From Balaenoptera acutorostrata (Eukaryota > Chordata > Mammalia > Artiodactyla > Balaenopteridae): 64,000 bases of DNA. Shown in pieces: positions 46,734 to 58,478 of the stretch. Under the pieces are notes generated by a model. It saw only the letters and a program-made list of their open reading frames with translations, made no database searches and was not told the origin of the DNA. Position 1 is the first letter of the stretch, and every line of letters starts with the position of its first letter. Made by a program: the position numbers and the translations under genes. The stretch is taken from assembly GCF_949987535.1 (NCBI RefSeq), contig NC_080069.1:48411269-48475268 (forward strand), in the 5' to 3' direction.

Positions 46734-49370
46734 GTGGCCATCCTTATTTCCTCCAAAAAAGCTTTTACTCACCAGCTATTGCCTGAATTCTATCTTTGGA
46801 ACCATGTTGTTTTGTCTGGAAAAGTGGACCTTTAAGCTGTTAGCAATCATTTATACCTGGGTGAGGATCAAGAGAAGATGAAATGGAAGAGAGAACACAA
46901 ACATAGAGAGAGAAGGGAGGTGAAGAGGACAGAATAGGGAAAGAAAGCCCAGGAACTGGACTGTTTCTGCTTTGGGCCTAAGACAAACCCTAGTGATCAG
47001 CGTGCTAATGCTAAACAGAGGACAGGATTTGGAAATGCTTTTCACACGCATATAGCTTTATACACACGTATATAATAGATACTTGGAAATTTCTTTTAAA
47101 ATCCACAAAATAGAAAACTTCACACCAATGTATAGGACAGACGCCCCAGCAAAGTGCTGCAGAGTTCACTGGGGACCTTCCTTATCTCTGAAGGTACACC
47201 TGGCCACAAAACCACCGAAAGAAAGTTCACCAGAGGGAGTCAGCACCTGGAATGGAGGCAGCACAGTGGCCGCTGATAAAACAGACTCTACCCTGCTTTC
47301 CCAGTGCTTTTCCTACTTTGAAGTGCTGTCTATGGTTTATAGAAAAATTATCTTTTTTCACTTCCCTAATCCACACTGAAGCACCAGGAGAATGCTCCTT
47401 GCCCAAGGTCACATAGTGAGTGACAGATCAATGACACGGACAGAAAATACAGATAGGAGGGCTAATGTCGTTATAGACTTTTGAGGCTGTGATTACCTAA
47501 GTTGTGCCTATAACAATACATTCAAAGAAGAAAATAGCTGATTCACTTCAAAGTTTTATTTTAGGAGTTATTTGAATTTTTTTTTTTTTTTCAAATTTAA
47601 TGTACCAAAGAATCCTAGCCATGAATGCCTGTCTAATAGGTACTCTTAGAAACCACATTTTTTCTAGTAAGGAAAAAGTAAGAAAGAGAAAAAAAAAAAA
47701 TGAGTAAGACATTGTAAACTTAGGATTCTGTGTGTTTCTGTAAGTGATTTTTTAAGGGAAAATACTATGCATTTGTTATATGATATAAAAGAAAATGAGT
47801 TAAAACTGAATGCTTCCACAAACACAGTGGTCCAGCTCTAAGTGAGTCTACTGGCAATGCTATAAATCCTTTCAAGTATCAGTTTCCAAAAAATTTGGGA
47901 GGACCTTTAAATAAGTGGTTCTAGCAGGTACCAATTACATGTATTAAAAAAAAAATTTTAACACTTGCTCCAAGCTGCTATTCAATTCATTTTAGTGAGC
48001 TTTATTATATCCTCAGAAACTACATTATCCTTTGAATCTCAATTTATCTCCTTTCATATCTATTTGGCTGATGTTAAAGGTGAAAACTGATATTGCCAAT
48101 GGCGCATGGATTCAGAAAAACTGAAAACGGAGTATGTATCATTTCCAACTTAAAAAGAAGCTAATAGAAGTTATTTTGCTGTACTAGACTATTCACTTGA
48201 CTCCTCTTTCCCATTGGAAAGTTTCTTGGATTGAAACCCTCCAGCTATCAATAATAACGTTTATGATATGCATTTTACTGGAATCAATTATATTGTAACA
48301 GCTAAAATTAAAACACAAGAATCCAGCTATGAAAAGAGCACTCTTATAGAAGAAAATCCAGTCTAAAGGGAATATAACTTTTAGTGTCAACTCTGACTTG
48401 TGAAAATGGAGAGCAAAATGTTCTCTGAACATTGAGAAGATAATTTCCTCTTATCACCAAAGCTTTGTTCGGGTTCCTTCTCTGGTTATCAAATCTTATT
48501 TCCGTAATGAATATTAATGCTTGTAGCACTTTAAAACCAAAACACCTCTGGTATCTAAATTAACCAAGATCCTTTATCCATATTTAATATTTAGCAAGTT
48601 TTTGCAGAAGCCTCTATTGTCATTTTGTTATGGATTTTGAATGCATATTTCATTCATATGAAGCATTTCACTCTGCAAATTCAGGGAGACTGTAAGCTGT
48701 GGTTTCAAGTTTCCTCTCACCACATGTAAGAGCCCAGGCATTTTCATATAATGTATACATTGTCTTCTCTGAGTTGTAATTTAAGTTTTATCACAACACT
48801 GCGGGAGCTGCTAGTGTCTGCAGCTTGATTTCACCCCACGGTTTATACTCTGAAGTGTCAGGCTGATAGACAATGCTGTGCCCATCAGTTTCCCCCTGGT
48901 AAAGCTCAGGGAGCAAGACAGAGACAAAGTGATGGAAGGCTGATAGCTGATGATGATTTACAAGTGGGCTTCATAGCTCCTAGGACTTCAGGATCCTTCC
49001 TGAGGGCAGTAAAAGGAAGAAACATCTCCATTTGCATAGTTGCTTGTATGACTTCAAAACACCAGGTGGAGAGTGGGAGGTCTAAAACAGACACCCCTTG
49101 TAAAGAAGAATAAAAAAGCAAAGAGTAAGTGGTTGGCTATCGAATAATGAATTGTTGGCAGTGTCACCTATGACGGGTAATAGTGCATGAGTAAGATCTC
49201 CAAATCACCCACTATTTAGGCTAGAGTTTCCTTGTCTATAAAGCGGGGGTGCTACAAAAACTTACTTCAGTTTTTGTAAGAATGAGATGAAATGTCCAGC
49301 GAGGTGCCTGGTTCCTTGGTGTTCTGAATCCATTTTCTTTGTGTTGCTCCTATTATTTTGTTCCCACCAC
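46734..49370. other. Long interval without genes
   Basis: Unique-looking sequence apart from a partial antisense MIR (about 47370-47440, 'tgcccaaggtcacatagtga') and poly(T)/poly(A) runs at 47577-47591 and 47688-47700. The block at about 48690-49120 has mixed composition and no repeats and could be conserved non-coding DNA (inference). Short frames have no domains. Confidence 0.4.
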
Positions 49371-49374
49371 AGGA

Positions 49375-49560
49375 AATCATAACAATATTTATTGGACATT
49401 GAATATGTTTCAGGCACTCTGCTAAGCTTTACATTCTTCATCATATGTCATCCATTAAAGAACCCTATGTGGTAGGTACTTCTTTTATTTCCACTTAACA
49501 GAGGAAGATGCTGATAATCAGAGAGGTGCATAAAAGTCAGTAGTGGATTGGAGATTTGGA
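49375..49560 (-). repeat. MIR SINE
   Basis: Antisense MIR: 'tttcaggcactctgctaagc', 'ccctatgtggtaggtact', 'cacttaacagaggaagatgc'. Confidence 0.78.
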
Positions 49561-50289
49561 CATATATCCATTAACCAAGAAGTTCCTGAAGCAACTGATT
49601 TCAGAAAACTAGAAGTCGTAAATTTTGATTCTCCAGGAGTACTGGGAGTGCCTGGGCTGCAGAATGAAAAGTCTTTTCAAACCTTGGCCAGTTCCAATTC
49701 ACAACATTTTTGTATGCCCCGTTACAACCAGCTAGTTATACTCAAGGTCTTCTGTTGTGTTTCTATTCATATGTGTACTCAACGATCCCATCCTTTACAG
49801 AGGTTGTCTGTAATTGTATCTAAATAAACAGCACAGTAGGAAAATCCTATCAGATGACAACACAGGGAAATCCTCATGTTGAAATAAGAAATGTACCTTC
49901 TATAACTGCATCGCCATCTTTCCGTAATAACATTTGCATTCACATATCCCCTACATTTTAAGAGATGCCTAAGACTTGTTAAATGCTATCTCAATCAAAT
50001 CAGAATTCAGGAGGCTTGACAGGTGGGTCAGTGCTATGGTGCTAATTTTACAGGAAAGGTAACCAAGATGAAGTCAGAACCATATATTAAGTCATATTTG
50101 TGTAGGGAGTTGTAATGGAAGATTGAAAATGTGATTCCTGAGTTTTGAATGATTGAATAATATATATGAAGCACAGTCTGCTGACACGAAGTTCAGGCAT
50201 GAAGACTGCGGGTGGTTTTGTTTTCTGTAAAAGCACAGAGAGCCGTGAGCAATTGTCTACAATGAGCCATCAATCAAGAAGTATTGATG
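49561..50289. other. Interval without recognised features
   Basis: Unique-looking. A weak antisense MIR-like part may exist at about 49960-50090 ('ttttacaggaaaggtaacca'). Confidence 0.4.
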
Positions 50290-50465
50290 GTGAGTGTTTG
50301 GTGTGCTGATCAGATACTAAATATTCTTGAGCTTTAGTTTCCTCATCTACAATATAGAAATAATAAAAATATCTGCCTCATTGGGTTGTTATCAGGATTA
50401 AGTGAAATAGTGCATGTGAAAGCATTTTGTAAACTATAGTATTATACAAATGTCAGATTTTTATT
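50290..50465 (+). repeat. MIR SINE
   Basis: Sense MIR: 'gagctttagtttcctcatct', 'gcctcattgggttgttatca', 'ggattaagtgaaatagtgca'. Confidence 0.8.
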
Positions 50466-50479
50466 AATTTCAGACAATT

Positions 50480-51010
50480 AAAACTTTATTGAGCATAATC
50501 CACTTGGTGATACGAATCAGAAGACTAAATTGTAGGTTATTTTACCCTCAAGGATATAACTATCTAATAGAGAAGATATATATCTTATCTACATGATTAA
50601 AATTCAGCACAAAAACTGCTACTAGAATGTACAAAGCATTCTGGTGTTGTAGAAATTAGGGTCACCATTAATTCAGAGCAAGGAGGCCATTTGTTAGAGA
50701 AGTTTCAGGTGAGAGTGGTATATTGCGCCTTCTCTGAAAGCTGTGAAGGGAGTTTTTAAGGAAGAAAATATTCTAGGTAAGAACGGCCCGGGCAGAAGGG
50801 ACTATGTGAACATCAGTACAAAAGCATCACAAAGTAGCCTCTTGTGACTGGACTGTCAAAGACATTTGAGAAGATGAGCCCAGAAGACAGGATGGAAGGT
50901 TGTGGGTAAAGACTTTTGAATACAATACTTAAGAGTTGGAGTTTCATCTTGAATACTATGAGATGCTGTGGGTGGAAATAGTTTCAGCAGGGAAGTGACA
51001 TATATCTTTT
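50480..51010 (-). repeat. L2 3' region, antisense
   Basis: 'tttattgagcataatccact', 'aaggatataactatctaata' and the later 'agttggagtttcatcttgaa' / 'cagcagggaagtgacat' blocks follow the antisense L2 3' region as I recall it. Diverged; edges approximate. Confidence 0.55.
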
Positions 51011-51963
51011 TTGTTTGTATGTTTGTTTTTGGAAGAGAAGAAAGAGTGAAGGTGATGTCATTCCTGCCCTTAAAATGTTTCTCTTGGACTAAGAAGGTCA
51101 TATCAATGTATACACAGACATATTGGCTCCTTAACCTTCACCATCAGGACCAGAACCTAGGCTGAGACCAGAATAAGAGCTTCATCCAGTATAGTCTAGA
51201 GTTATTAGAGCTAATACCTGTTATCTACAGATCAAACATCTAAGGGTACTGGGGAGGTTCTAGAATAAACATCTTAATAAGAGTGAACTAGACCTGGACA
51301 CTTCCTTATCTTGCAGACCAGGTAAAACTAACTCAGTGTTTACCCTAATGACTTGCCATGTGTGGTCCAGAAGTGCATTCCTGAATTGGGGTCCCACTGA
51401 GTCTGTTTCTGAGCAAGGATCATATCTCATAGTCACTACATCCTAGAACAGAGTTCCATATATTTGGTATATCATTTATATTACGTGAATAAGAACAAAA
51501 TTCTTATAACAATGAGACGCCACTCATTAGGTTACCAATGTTTCACTGAAGATGTTGTATTGGATTGTCTGAATCACAGAGAAGTTAAAACTACAATTCT
51601 GAGAACCTCCTTCTCCCATGGTTCCACGTCAGTGTCTGCCAATGAGAGGAACTTTCGAGAGCTTTGGAAGGAAAAAGAGAAATGTGGGCCAGTCTTCTCT
51701 GGAGTTGCAGTTAGGCACACGAGCAAGTGTAGAGTTGGAAGTGGCTTCCAGGTGTATCTTGAAGATCATCTGCATTAGGCTGAGGACTGAGATAGTTGGT
51801 GGATGCCTCCAGAGGTTCTCTGGGTGACCCTCTGAGAACCACAGGCTTTGTTGCTGCAAGCTGAAATTCTGGGTTACTTAGCATTCCTGGCTGTTCCAAT
51901 GATTATGGAAGCCTCCCCTTCCCTGTGTTAAAACCTGCTATGCATGAAATACATAGAGTAGAT
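51011..51963. other. Interval without recognised features
   Basis: Unique-looking sequence. Overlapping frames on both strands at 51464-51899 share no domain. Confidence 0.4.
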
Positions 51964-52006
51964 TGCATTCTTCTTTTTTTTTTTTTTTTTTTTTTGCATT
52001 CTTCTT
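51964..52006 (-). mobile_element. Poly(A)-only retroinsertion between 12-bp direct repeats
   Basis: The direct repeats tgcattcttctt at 51964-51975 and 51995-52006 flank nothing but T (19 bases between them). On the minus strand this is repeat, poly(A), repeat. The filled-site context there reads ttatt/aagaag, a good L1 endonuclease site. The simplest reading is an L1-mediated insertion truncated down to its tail. Confidence 0.8.
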
Positions 52007-52054
52007 AATAAACACTGACTGATACAGGTGTGGCCAGTCACCTTCACACAATAC

Positions 52055-52174
52055 GTACCATGTAAATATAAACACATCCTATCCAAATATGCATATACAT
52101 ACTGGCAGTTTGCTTTCTACCTGCCAGTATATATATGCATATTTTGATAGAATGTGTTTATATTTGCATGGTAC
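52055..52174. repeat. 120-bp imperfect palindrome (54-bp arms, 12-nt loop)
   Basis: The left arm 52055-52108 starts gtaccatgtaaatataaaca. It is the reverse complement of 52121-52174 at 50 of 54 positions. The loop is 52109-52120. The outer ends GTACCATG/CATGGTAC are exact. I see no TA or 8-bp target duplication at the edges and know no family with these ends. Confidence 0.93.
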
Positions 52175-52248
52175 ATTTTAAAGCAATGGCTACACTGGTT
52201 ATACATATTAGAAACCACAAAAATGTTAAGAACTAATACATATATTAG

Positions 52249-52294
<46 letters not shown>
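52249..52294. repeat. (TA)n microsatellite
   Basis: About 22 TA units without interruption. Confidence 0.97.
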
Positions 52295-52298
<4 letters not shown>

Positions 52299-53919
52299 AG
52301 AATATAATCCATGAACATTGGTTCATTACTATTAACTAAACTCCAGCCTGCTTTCTACCAGTTTTTTCATTAATGTTCTTTTTCTGTTCCAAGATCAAAT
52401 CCCGAATTACGTTTTTATCTTTATGGTTTGAAAATAAGAATTTAAATATGCATCGGATCATCTTAATGACCACATTATAAGAAAGTCTCAGCGCTTGGTT
52501 TTGATGACCATGTTTGAATTTACAGTAATGCCAAACAATACTAATTTTATTGCCCTGGACTAATGAGTAAAGGACAGAAAGTTACTGAATAGGAAAATGA
52601 AGCATTATCACTGCCTCAACAGTGGCTGCACAGAAATTTAAATAGAGAAAAGCAGTCAGAAAATTTATTCCTTTTTATTAATTGTACAAGTTTTTATCAA
52701 GCACTTACCATGTGTAAACATCTTACCTCGAGGACAGAGTGATTAACAAAATCAAGTGTTTCTCTCCCCTCCCTTTCTCCCTCCTTCCCTCCCCCCACTA
52801 CTCTCTCTCTCTCCCTGAGCTTACATTACATAAGACATGACAGACCATGCACATCAAAAAGCAAAAGAAATTTCCCTAGCCATGACTTTTGTGTTCTAGT
52901 TACAAATGGTAGTTTTGCTTTCAAAAAAGCAATATCATTCATTATACTGAATTTTGTTAATTCTAATTTCATTAGATTTTCAGTCTTATTTGCATTTAAT
53001 TTTAAAATTTATTTTTCTTTTATAGTTGTATAAGGACTTTAAGCATTAATAATTCACACTCTTGGTAAGTAATAGAGTAAATTGACATAATTTAGACTGC
53101 AAAATATTTTTTTCCTCAAAAAATTCTGAATTTGGAAAATATTATTTAGTACATCACATATATACCTCATGTGGCATAGTTAAGAATTGGGCATATTCTA
53201 TGCTCAATAAAACCTTTAAGATTGCTAACAATAACAGGAAATGTAGGATGATTCATAGATTTCCATTTGTTTTTCCATTTCAAAAGCTGCTATTTGGAGG
53301 GCTTCTGGTTTGTTTAGCTGTTAACGTAGACGTTTGAATGACAAGACAGAAGACTGCTTTGTCAGAATTCTCAGTTGGCCACACAGATGGACAGACCATT
53401 ATAGACATTACTTTCATGAATTCATTCTAGTCTAGGGTCTTGTTCTCTATTTTTCAGGCCCAGGAATCTGATTCCTAAGTATAGAGAGTAGGGGTGAGGT
53501 ATGTGTGCTCTCTCTCTCTGTCTCTCTCATGGGACAGTCTCTCATTATAACTCCGTATACCTGATTTGTATTCAGAAGTTTGCTTTGGAGCACCTGGAAA
53601 CAGATCCAAAAGAGTTCTTTATATGATTCAAATGTTCAGTGACATCAGGCTTAGGTAGCCTGACACACTCATTTCAATAATGAACATGCATCTACTGTCA
53701 AAACCAGCAGAACTGAAGCCTTGGTGAGGGCGCTTCTTCTCCTAGAAGCAGTTTGCAAGGTCACTTCTACCCTTTGCCTCTGTGATAATCGTCTTTCTGT
53801 CATTGGCCAACCTACCCTTGACTGATTGGCACATTTTGTCATTAAATACATTCATCAATTCAGTAAGCTTCGTTATAGACTACAAGTCATTCTTCTAAAG
53901 CTCTTTCATTGAAGCATTA
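52295..53919. other. Interval without genes; CT-rich tracts
   Basis: It holds a pyrimidine-rich tract at 52760-52815 and a (CT)n run at about 53507-53528. The rest is AT-rich with no family recognised. Confidence 0.45.
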
Positions 53920-54330
53920 ATTTCATAAACATTTATTGAATATCTTTCAGGGAGCAGAGATTGGACTAGGAGTGTAATAGATATTGTTCCTACTCTCACA
54001 GAGTTTATCATCTATTAGAAGATACAAAAAAGTGTTCAGACGATCACCATACAGTGTGATGTGTGTTATGATGGGAGTATAGGATGCAATGATAGAAGCT
54101 AGGAGAAGCACATAAGAATAGACTTGAGTCCGAGTCATCTCCCTATAAGAGGTTATGTCTAAACAGAAATATGAAAGTTGAGTAATGACTAGTTGGAAGA
54201 AGTGCATATGCTTATGTGGAGTGTGTGTGTATCTGTGTGTGACAGAGAAAGTAAGAGAGAGAGAGATTTGGGAGCAAGAAGGAACAGCATGTACAAAGAG
54301 TCATGAGCAAGTGGCAATTTGTAAACTGAA
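53920..54330 (-). repeat. L2 3' region, antisense
   Basis: 'aaacatttattgaatatctt', 'tcacagagtttatcatctat' and 'aaggaacagcatgtacaaag' follow the antisense L2 3' region. A TG/GA-rich stretch (about 54221-54268) interrupts it. Confidence 0.65.
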
Positions 54331-54766
54331 AGTGAGTATTTTCACATAGTGCTGTTCTGAAGCATTATATGTTGATTTCATAGTTTACATCTCCATCTTC
54401 AAGAAGGGAACATTTCTTTTATTGCACATTTACAATTAGTGCAAGGAATGAAGGCTTATAATTCTGAGTCGGTTCTCATTTTAGAAATGTTGCGGCTCAC
54501 ACCAAGCAGCTGTCACCCCCACTAAGCTAAATCCTCTATTGAGCAAGCAGCCTTTGGAATAGATTAATAGAAACATGGTATGTGCATTTTTTTCATTGTT
54601 CTATTCTCCTGTAAAAAGCCAGCATTGGTAAGCCCTTGCTTAGTGCATCCACATTGATACCTTGGCAAGTATTTATTTTATTGTCTTCTAAGTGAAAAGA
54701 TCTCAGCTTTATATAGCATAGATTTCTTTGATTTGGATGTAATTTCCTTAGCCACGTAGACTATAT
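54331..54766. other. Interval without recognised features
   Basis: AT-rich unique-looking sequence. Confidence 0.4.
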
Positions 54767-54782
54767 AGAATTAATAAAATCT

Positions 54783-54869
54783 AATCAACTCTACTTCAAC
54801 AAAAAAATAAAATTTTTTTAAAAATAAACATTTTTAAAAAATAAACATTTTGTTTACCAATTTAAAAAA
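54783..54869 (+). mobile_element. Ultra-short retroinsertion (L1 3' end remnant) with perfect target duplication
   Basis: An 87-bp insert lies between perfect 16-bp direct repeats, agaattaataaaatct at 54767-54782 and 54870-54885. It starts 'aatcaactctacttcaacaa', resembling the last bases of an L1 3' end, then shows two A-rich tails separated by AT-rich sequence. Practically all of the element was lost to 5' truncation. Confidence 0.8.
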
Positions 54870-54885
54870 AGAATTAATAAAATCT

Positions 54886-56364
54886 TTAAGCAGAGTTTGC
54901 AGTAACAAGACACTTCTAATACCATGTTCGTATGTTAGCCATTGAAAAAGTAGGTGGATAAGGAAGTTAATATTTTCTGACTTTAAATGAATAATTTATA
55001 TCCCCCAAAATACAAAAAACTTACCCAGTGGATAAACAAGATAAAACATATCAGGCAGAGTATATATCAGACTGTTAACATATACATACTAGGCTAAATA
55101 AATAAATGTAAAATATTTCCTCACTAGTTATACACACAGTAAAACTGAAACATTCTGATAATCATTCTGTGGGCCTATGTGGTAGAACACTTGTATTGTA
55201 TGGCATTTCTAGATCTGGACTGAATCTTCATGGTTTCTCTATAAGAGAATATTCACCAAAATTTCAAAAGGATGGTGGGCCTGTCCCTATTGGGACAGCC
55301 TCGTCCTTGGAAATGCACCTTCTCTTTATCTGGTGGTAGATGAATTGCTCCTCTTCTGGTCTCCTAGTTTCCATGTATAACCCAGAAATGTTGGTTCTAT
55401 CCCCTTTAAGCCTCAATAAAAATAGTTTTTTCTTCAATTTTTTTTCTCCTGTTATATCTCACTTTTCAATTTTCCACTCCCCTAGAGTTCAGCTATCTGC
55501 CTCACAGTATCAAGTCCAGCTTATAAGAGAGCAAATGCCAGATATCAATGCATTTTAAGGATAGTGATCTGCCAGGTCTTTTTGGAACTGAAGGTGAAGG
55601 ATGTGGGGAAAATTAAGCTGGGATTTAGGCAGAGTATTATTAGATGCTTAATTGTTGTTTTCCACTTCTAATTCACTGATAAGCTCCAGTAATCCTAAAG
55701 CATCTCATTTTTTAGAGAAAAAAAAGAAGACACTTGAAATCTTAAGCTGTCTTTAAAACTATAATCAAAGAGAGTATTCTGAGGGGGAAACTGCCTCTGC
55801 TGAATTGGAGCCTTCAGTCTGCACAATTTTAAAACAGTTGAGCACTCGAGGGCTGAATCTAACAGCCAAAGAGAATAGTTTCAACAAGTTTGTAATCACA
55901 TATGCTAGACTCCAGGAGGGAGGTTGACCTCCCCCTTTACCCCAGTCCCTGAATGCTAAAGGGTTAAGACTTGTGCATGCATATAAGCAATAGGCCATGG
56001 GCAAAAGGGCAATATTTCAACCCGTATTCTTTTCCTTAACATTCATTTGTAGAAGACAAAAAAGCGACAGATTTCTGTCAAAAACAAAAAAAGGAGTTGG
56101 AACTAGAACAAAAATCTTCAGGAACTTTTTTTTAAGGAAATCATGCCTAAAGACAATGAACGGAAGCCAGACCATACATTCTCGGCAGTGGGAACTCTTA
56201 ACACTGCTTTCTCCATTCTTCCCTGAAAGTTTCCCTTCAAATCTCCTTTTTCATGTGAGTTTTCATATGGGTTTGATTATGGACTTACTATTCAAAGATT
56301 AATGTGTTTTTAATAACAAAATATTCAACATGTAGGTTAACATTACCCCAGTGTTGAAATGTTT
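54886..56364. other. Interval without recognised features
   Basis: Unique-looking sequence with no family or exon recognised. Frames at 55340-55558, 55765-56004 and 55997-56302 have no domains. Confidence 0.4.
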
Positions 56365-56480
56365 ACAATGAAGATAATAATGCTTCCACTTTATAGGGTT
56401 CTTATATGGACCCAGTGAGATAATGCATGAGAAGTGCTAGCATAGCGTTGGTGAATCCTCTATTGTGTTAGCTATAGCAG
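56365..56480 (+). repeat. MIR SINE fragment
   Basis: 'gataataatgcttccacttt', 'agtgagataatgcatgagaa', 'gtgctagcatagcgttggtg'. Diverged. Confidence 0.55.
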
Positions 56481-57235
56481 CAGCTGCTACTGCAGTGCTA
56501 GTAAATGCTGTTTTTATTGTATTTCAGCCACGAAGACTTCACAGGATCCAGAGGTTCATTTCTTTGGTCACAGTACAATGTTGGAATTGGGAGGGGAAAT
56601 AATGGCGACAAATTGTTGAATAGTGAAAGCCCCAATACATATTTGGATAGTACGCCAATCCTATGGTCCTGAATTTTGGGACTTCTGTCCATGCCCTAAG
56701 ATGCTTTATCTTTTCAGTGTTCCTGGGAGCCTCCAAGCCACTCACCCTCTGTGATGCCTGCAACAACTGCTCTCCACAATTTGATGGAGTTTTAGCATTG
56801 GTGGAAGACCTTTCAGGTACAACCTCCACCCTGCTCAAGCATGGCTCTAATTAACACTGGTCTAGTTGCAAGGAGCAGGAATTTTAAAGCTAGATTTAAT
56901 AAGGAATAAAGAGGTTGTTAATGAAAGACATCCTAAAACTCTGCTTCCCTCTGCGAATTTGTTCATTCTCCTCCCTGCAGGCTGGGATTCTTTGTTTCCT
57001 CATAGTCTCCGCCCCTAACTCGTCTCTCCAGTTTCAGGTTGTACTTGGTTTTGGTTTACTGTGGTGATGATAGCCCTGTTTCTATAAGAAGTTCCAGTGT
57101 CTGATCCCATGGCTAACCTCAGCGTCTTAATAACCAACTACCAAATTTTTGGAGGACAAAGCTGCTTGGCCTGGTTTAGGTTGAGTGTCTACCCACTGGT
57201 CTATAAGCTATTGTGGTATGGTGCCTGTAGTCATC
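56481..57235. other. Interval without recognised features
   Basis: Unique-looking. Overlapping opposite-strand frames at 56498-56854 show no domain. Confidence 0.4.
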
Positions 57236-57656
57236 TGTGGTGGGCAGAATAGCGGCCTCCCAAGAAATTCCATGTCCTAAACGCCAGTATCTTTGAATAT
57301 GTTACCGTAACTAGCAAAAGGGACTTTGCAGATTTCATTAAAACAAAGATCTTGAGATATAAAGATTATCCTGGATTATCCAGGTCAGGTCAGTATAATC
57401 ACAAGAGTGCTTATAAAGGAAAGATGGAGGCAAGAACAGAGTCAGAGAAGGAGATGTGATGATGAAAGCATTTTGGAGTAATGTGGGGTTGTAAACCAAT
57501 GAACACAGGAAGCCTCTTGGGGCCAGAAAAATCAAGGAAATGGATTCTTCCCTAAAGAAGGAATAAATTTGTAAAACTGTAAGAGAATAAATTTATGTTG
57601 TTCTAAGCCACTAAATGTGTGGTAATTTGTTACAGCAGCAATAGAAAACTAATACA
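57236..57656 (+). mobile_element. MLT1-type solo LTR (ERVL-MaLR)
   Basis: It starts tgtggtgggcagaata. It continues through 'ggactttgcagatttcatta', 'attatcctggattatccagg' and 'gtcagagaaggagatgtgat', and ends 'cagcagcaatagaaaactaa' then tacA. It is shortened internally relative to the usual LTR. AATAAA signals lie near the 3' end. No internal proviral sequence is present. Confidence 0.85.
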
Positions 57657-57849
57657 TGACCCCTTTTGGAAGTAGGGGCAGTTGCTGGAGGAAAGCTACC
57701 CTCCTCTGTGGTCCCAAGACCTCAGAGAAATCAAAAGTAGCTTCTCAAAGTTTAGGGACCTCTTGCCTTACATTTTCTAGCTTTTTTCTGCCTCTGAGTA
57801 GGCTGAATGAATAACTACTAGGTTCCTCTTACATGTCGGTAGAAGCTGT

Positions 57850-58000
57850 ATTTATTTCCTGAGGGTAATAATAATAACTACTTCATGGGAATTTTTGTGA
57901 GTATTAATTTAGATAATACCACATGTATTGTTACTTATGTGTGTAAAGTTACTGATAACAATGTCTGGCACAGAGTAAATCCCAATTATTATGAACCCTA
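57850..58000 (+). repeat. MIR SINE fragment
   Basis: 'ggtaataataataactactt', 'gtgagtattaatttagataa', 'atgtctggcacagagtaaat'. Confidence 0.65.
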
Positions 58001-58099
58001 CCGATAAGATGCACAACCTTGATGGTTGTCACTGAGACAAGTAACTAGACTGAATGATGTTGAAAGGCTTGTTGCCCAATTTTCATGGCTCAAAAATTT

Positions 58100-58310
58100 T
58101 TCTGTGTGAACACTTATTTAGGCTTTACAACAACAGGGTAGGATGTATTATCTCCAACTTATAGGTGAGAAAACTGAGTCTCAGAGAATGTAAGTAACTT
58201 GTCCTAAAGTGGGAGTGAGAGAATGTAAATAACTTATCCAAAAGTGGGAATGTCAAAACTAGAATTCAAATGTAGGTCTTTGGCTTTAACACTAAGTCTG
58301 TTTCTTGGTC
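58100..58310 (-). repeat. MIR SINE with internal 35-bp tandem duplication
   Basis: Antisense MIR: 'gtgagaaaactgagtctcag', 'gtaagtaacttgtccta', 'actagaattcaaatgtaggt'. The unit 58183-58217 is repeated at 58218-58252 (31 of 35 identical), so the element is longer than normal. Confidence 0.8.
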
Positions 58311-58478
58311 GTTATGCAGACTCTCAGTGCAGCAAACCACTAGTCTCCAGAGCACTGCCCCCATTTCTAATGCATGATATTTTAGAAGGTGGTAATGGAT
58401 ATGAAAAATCTTGGCGACACAGTAACATGAAAGCACTGGGTATGTGAACATTGTCAAAGATTCAGTAAGCATGCATAT

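Noticed and set aside
47577..47591. Poly(T) run, considered as a tail-only insertion
   Set aside because: The flanks (tttgaa/caaattt) look like a small inverted repeat, not a target duplication.
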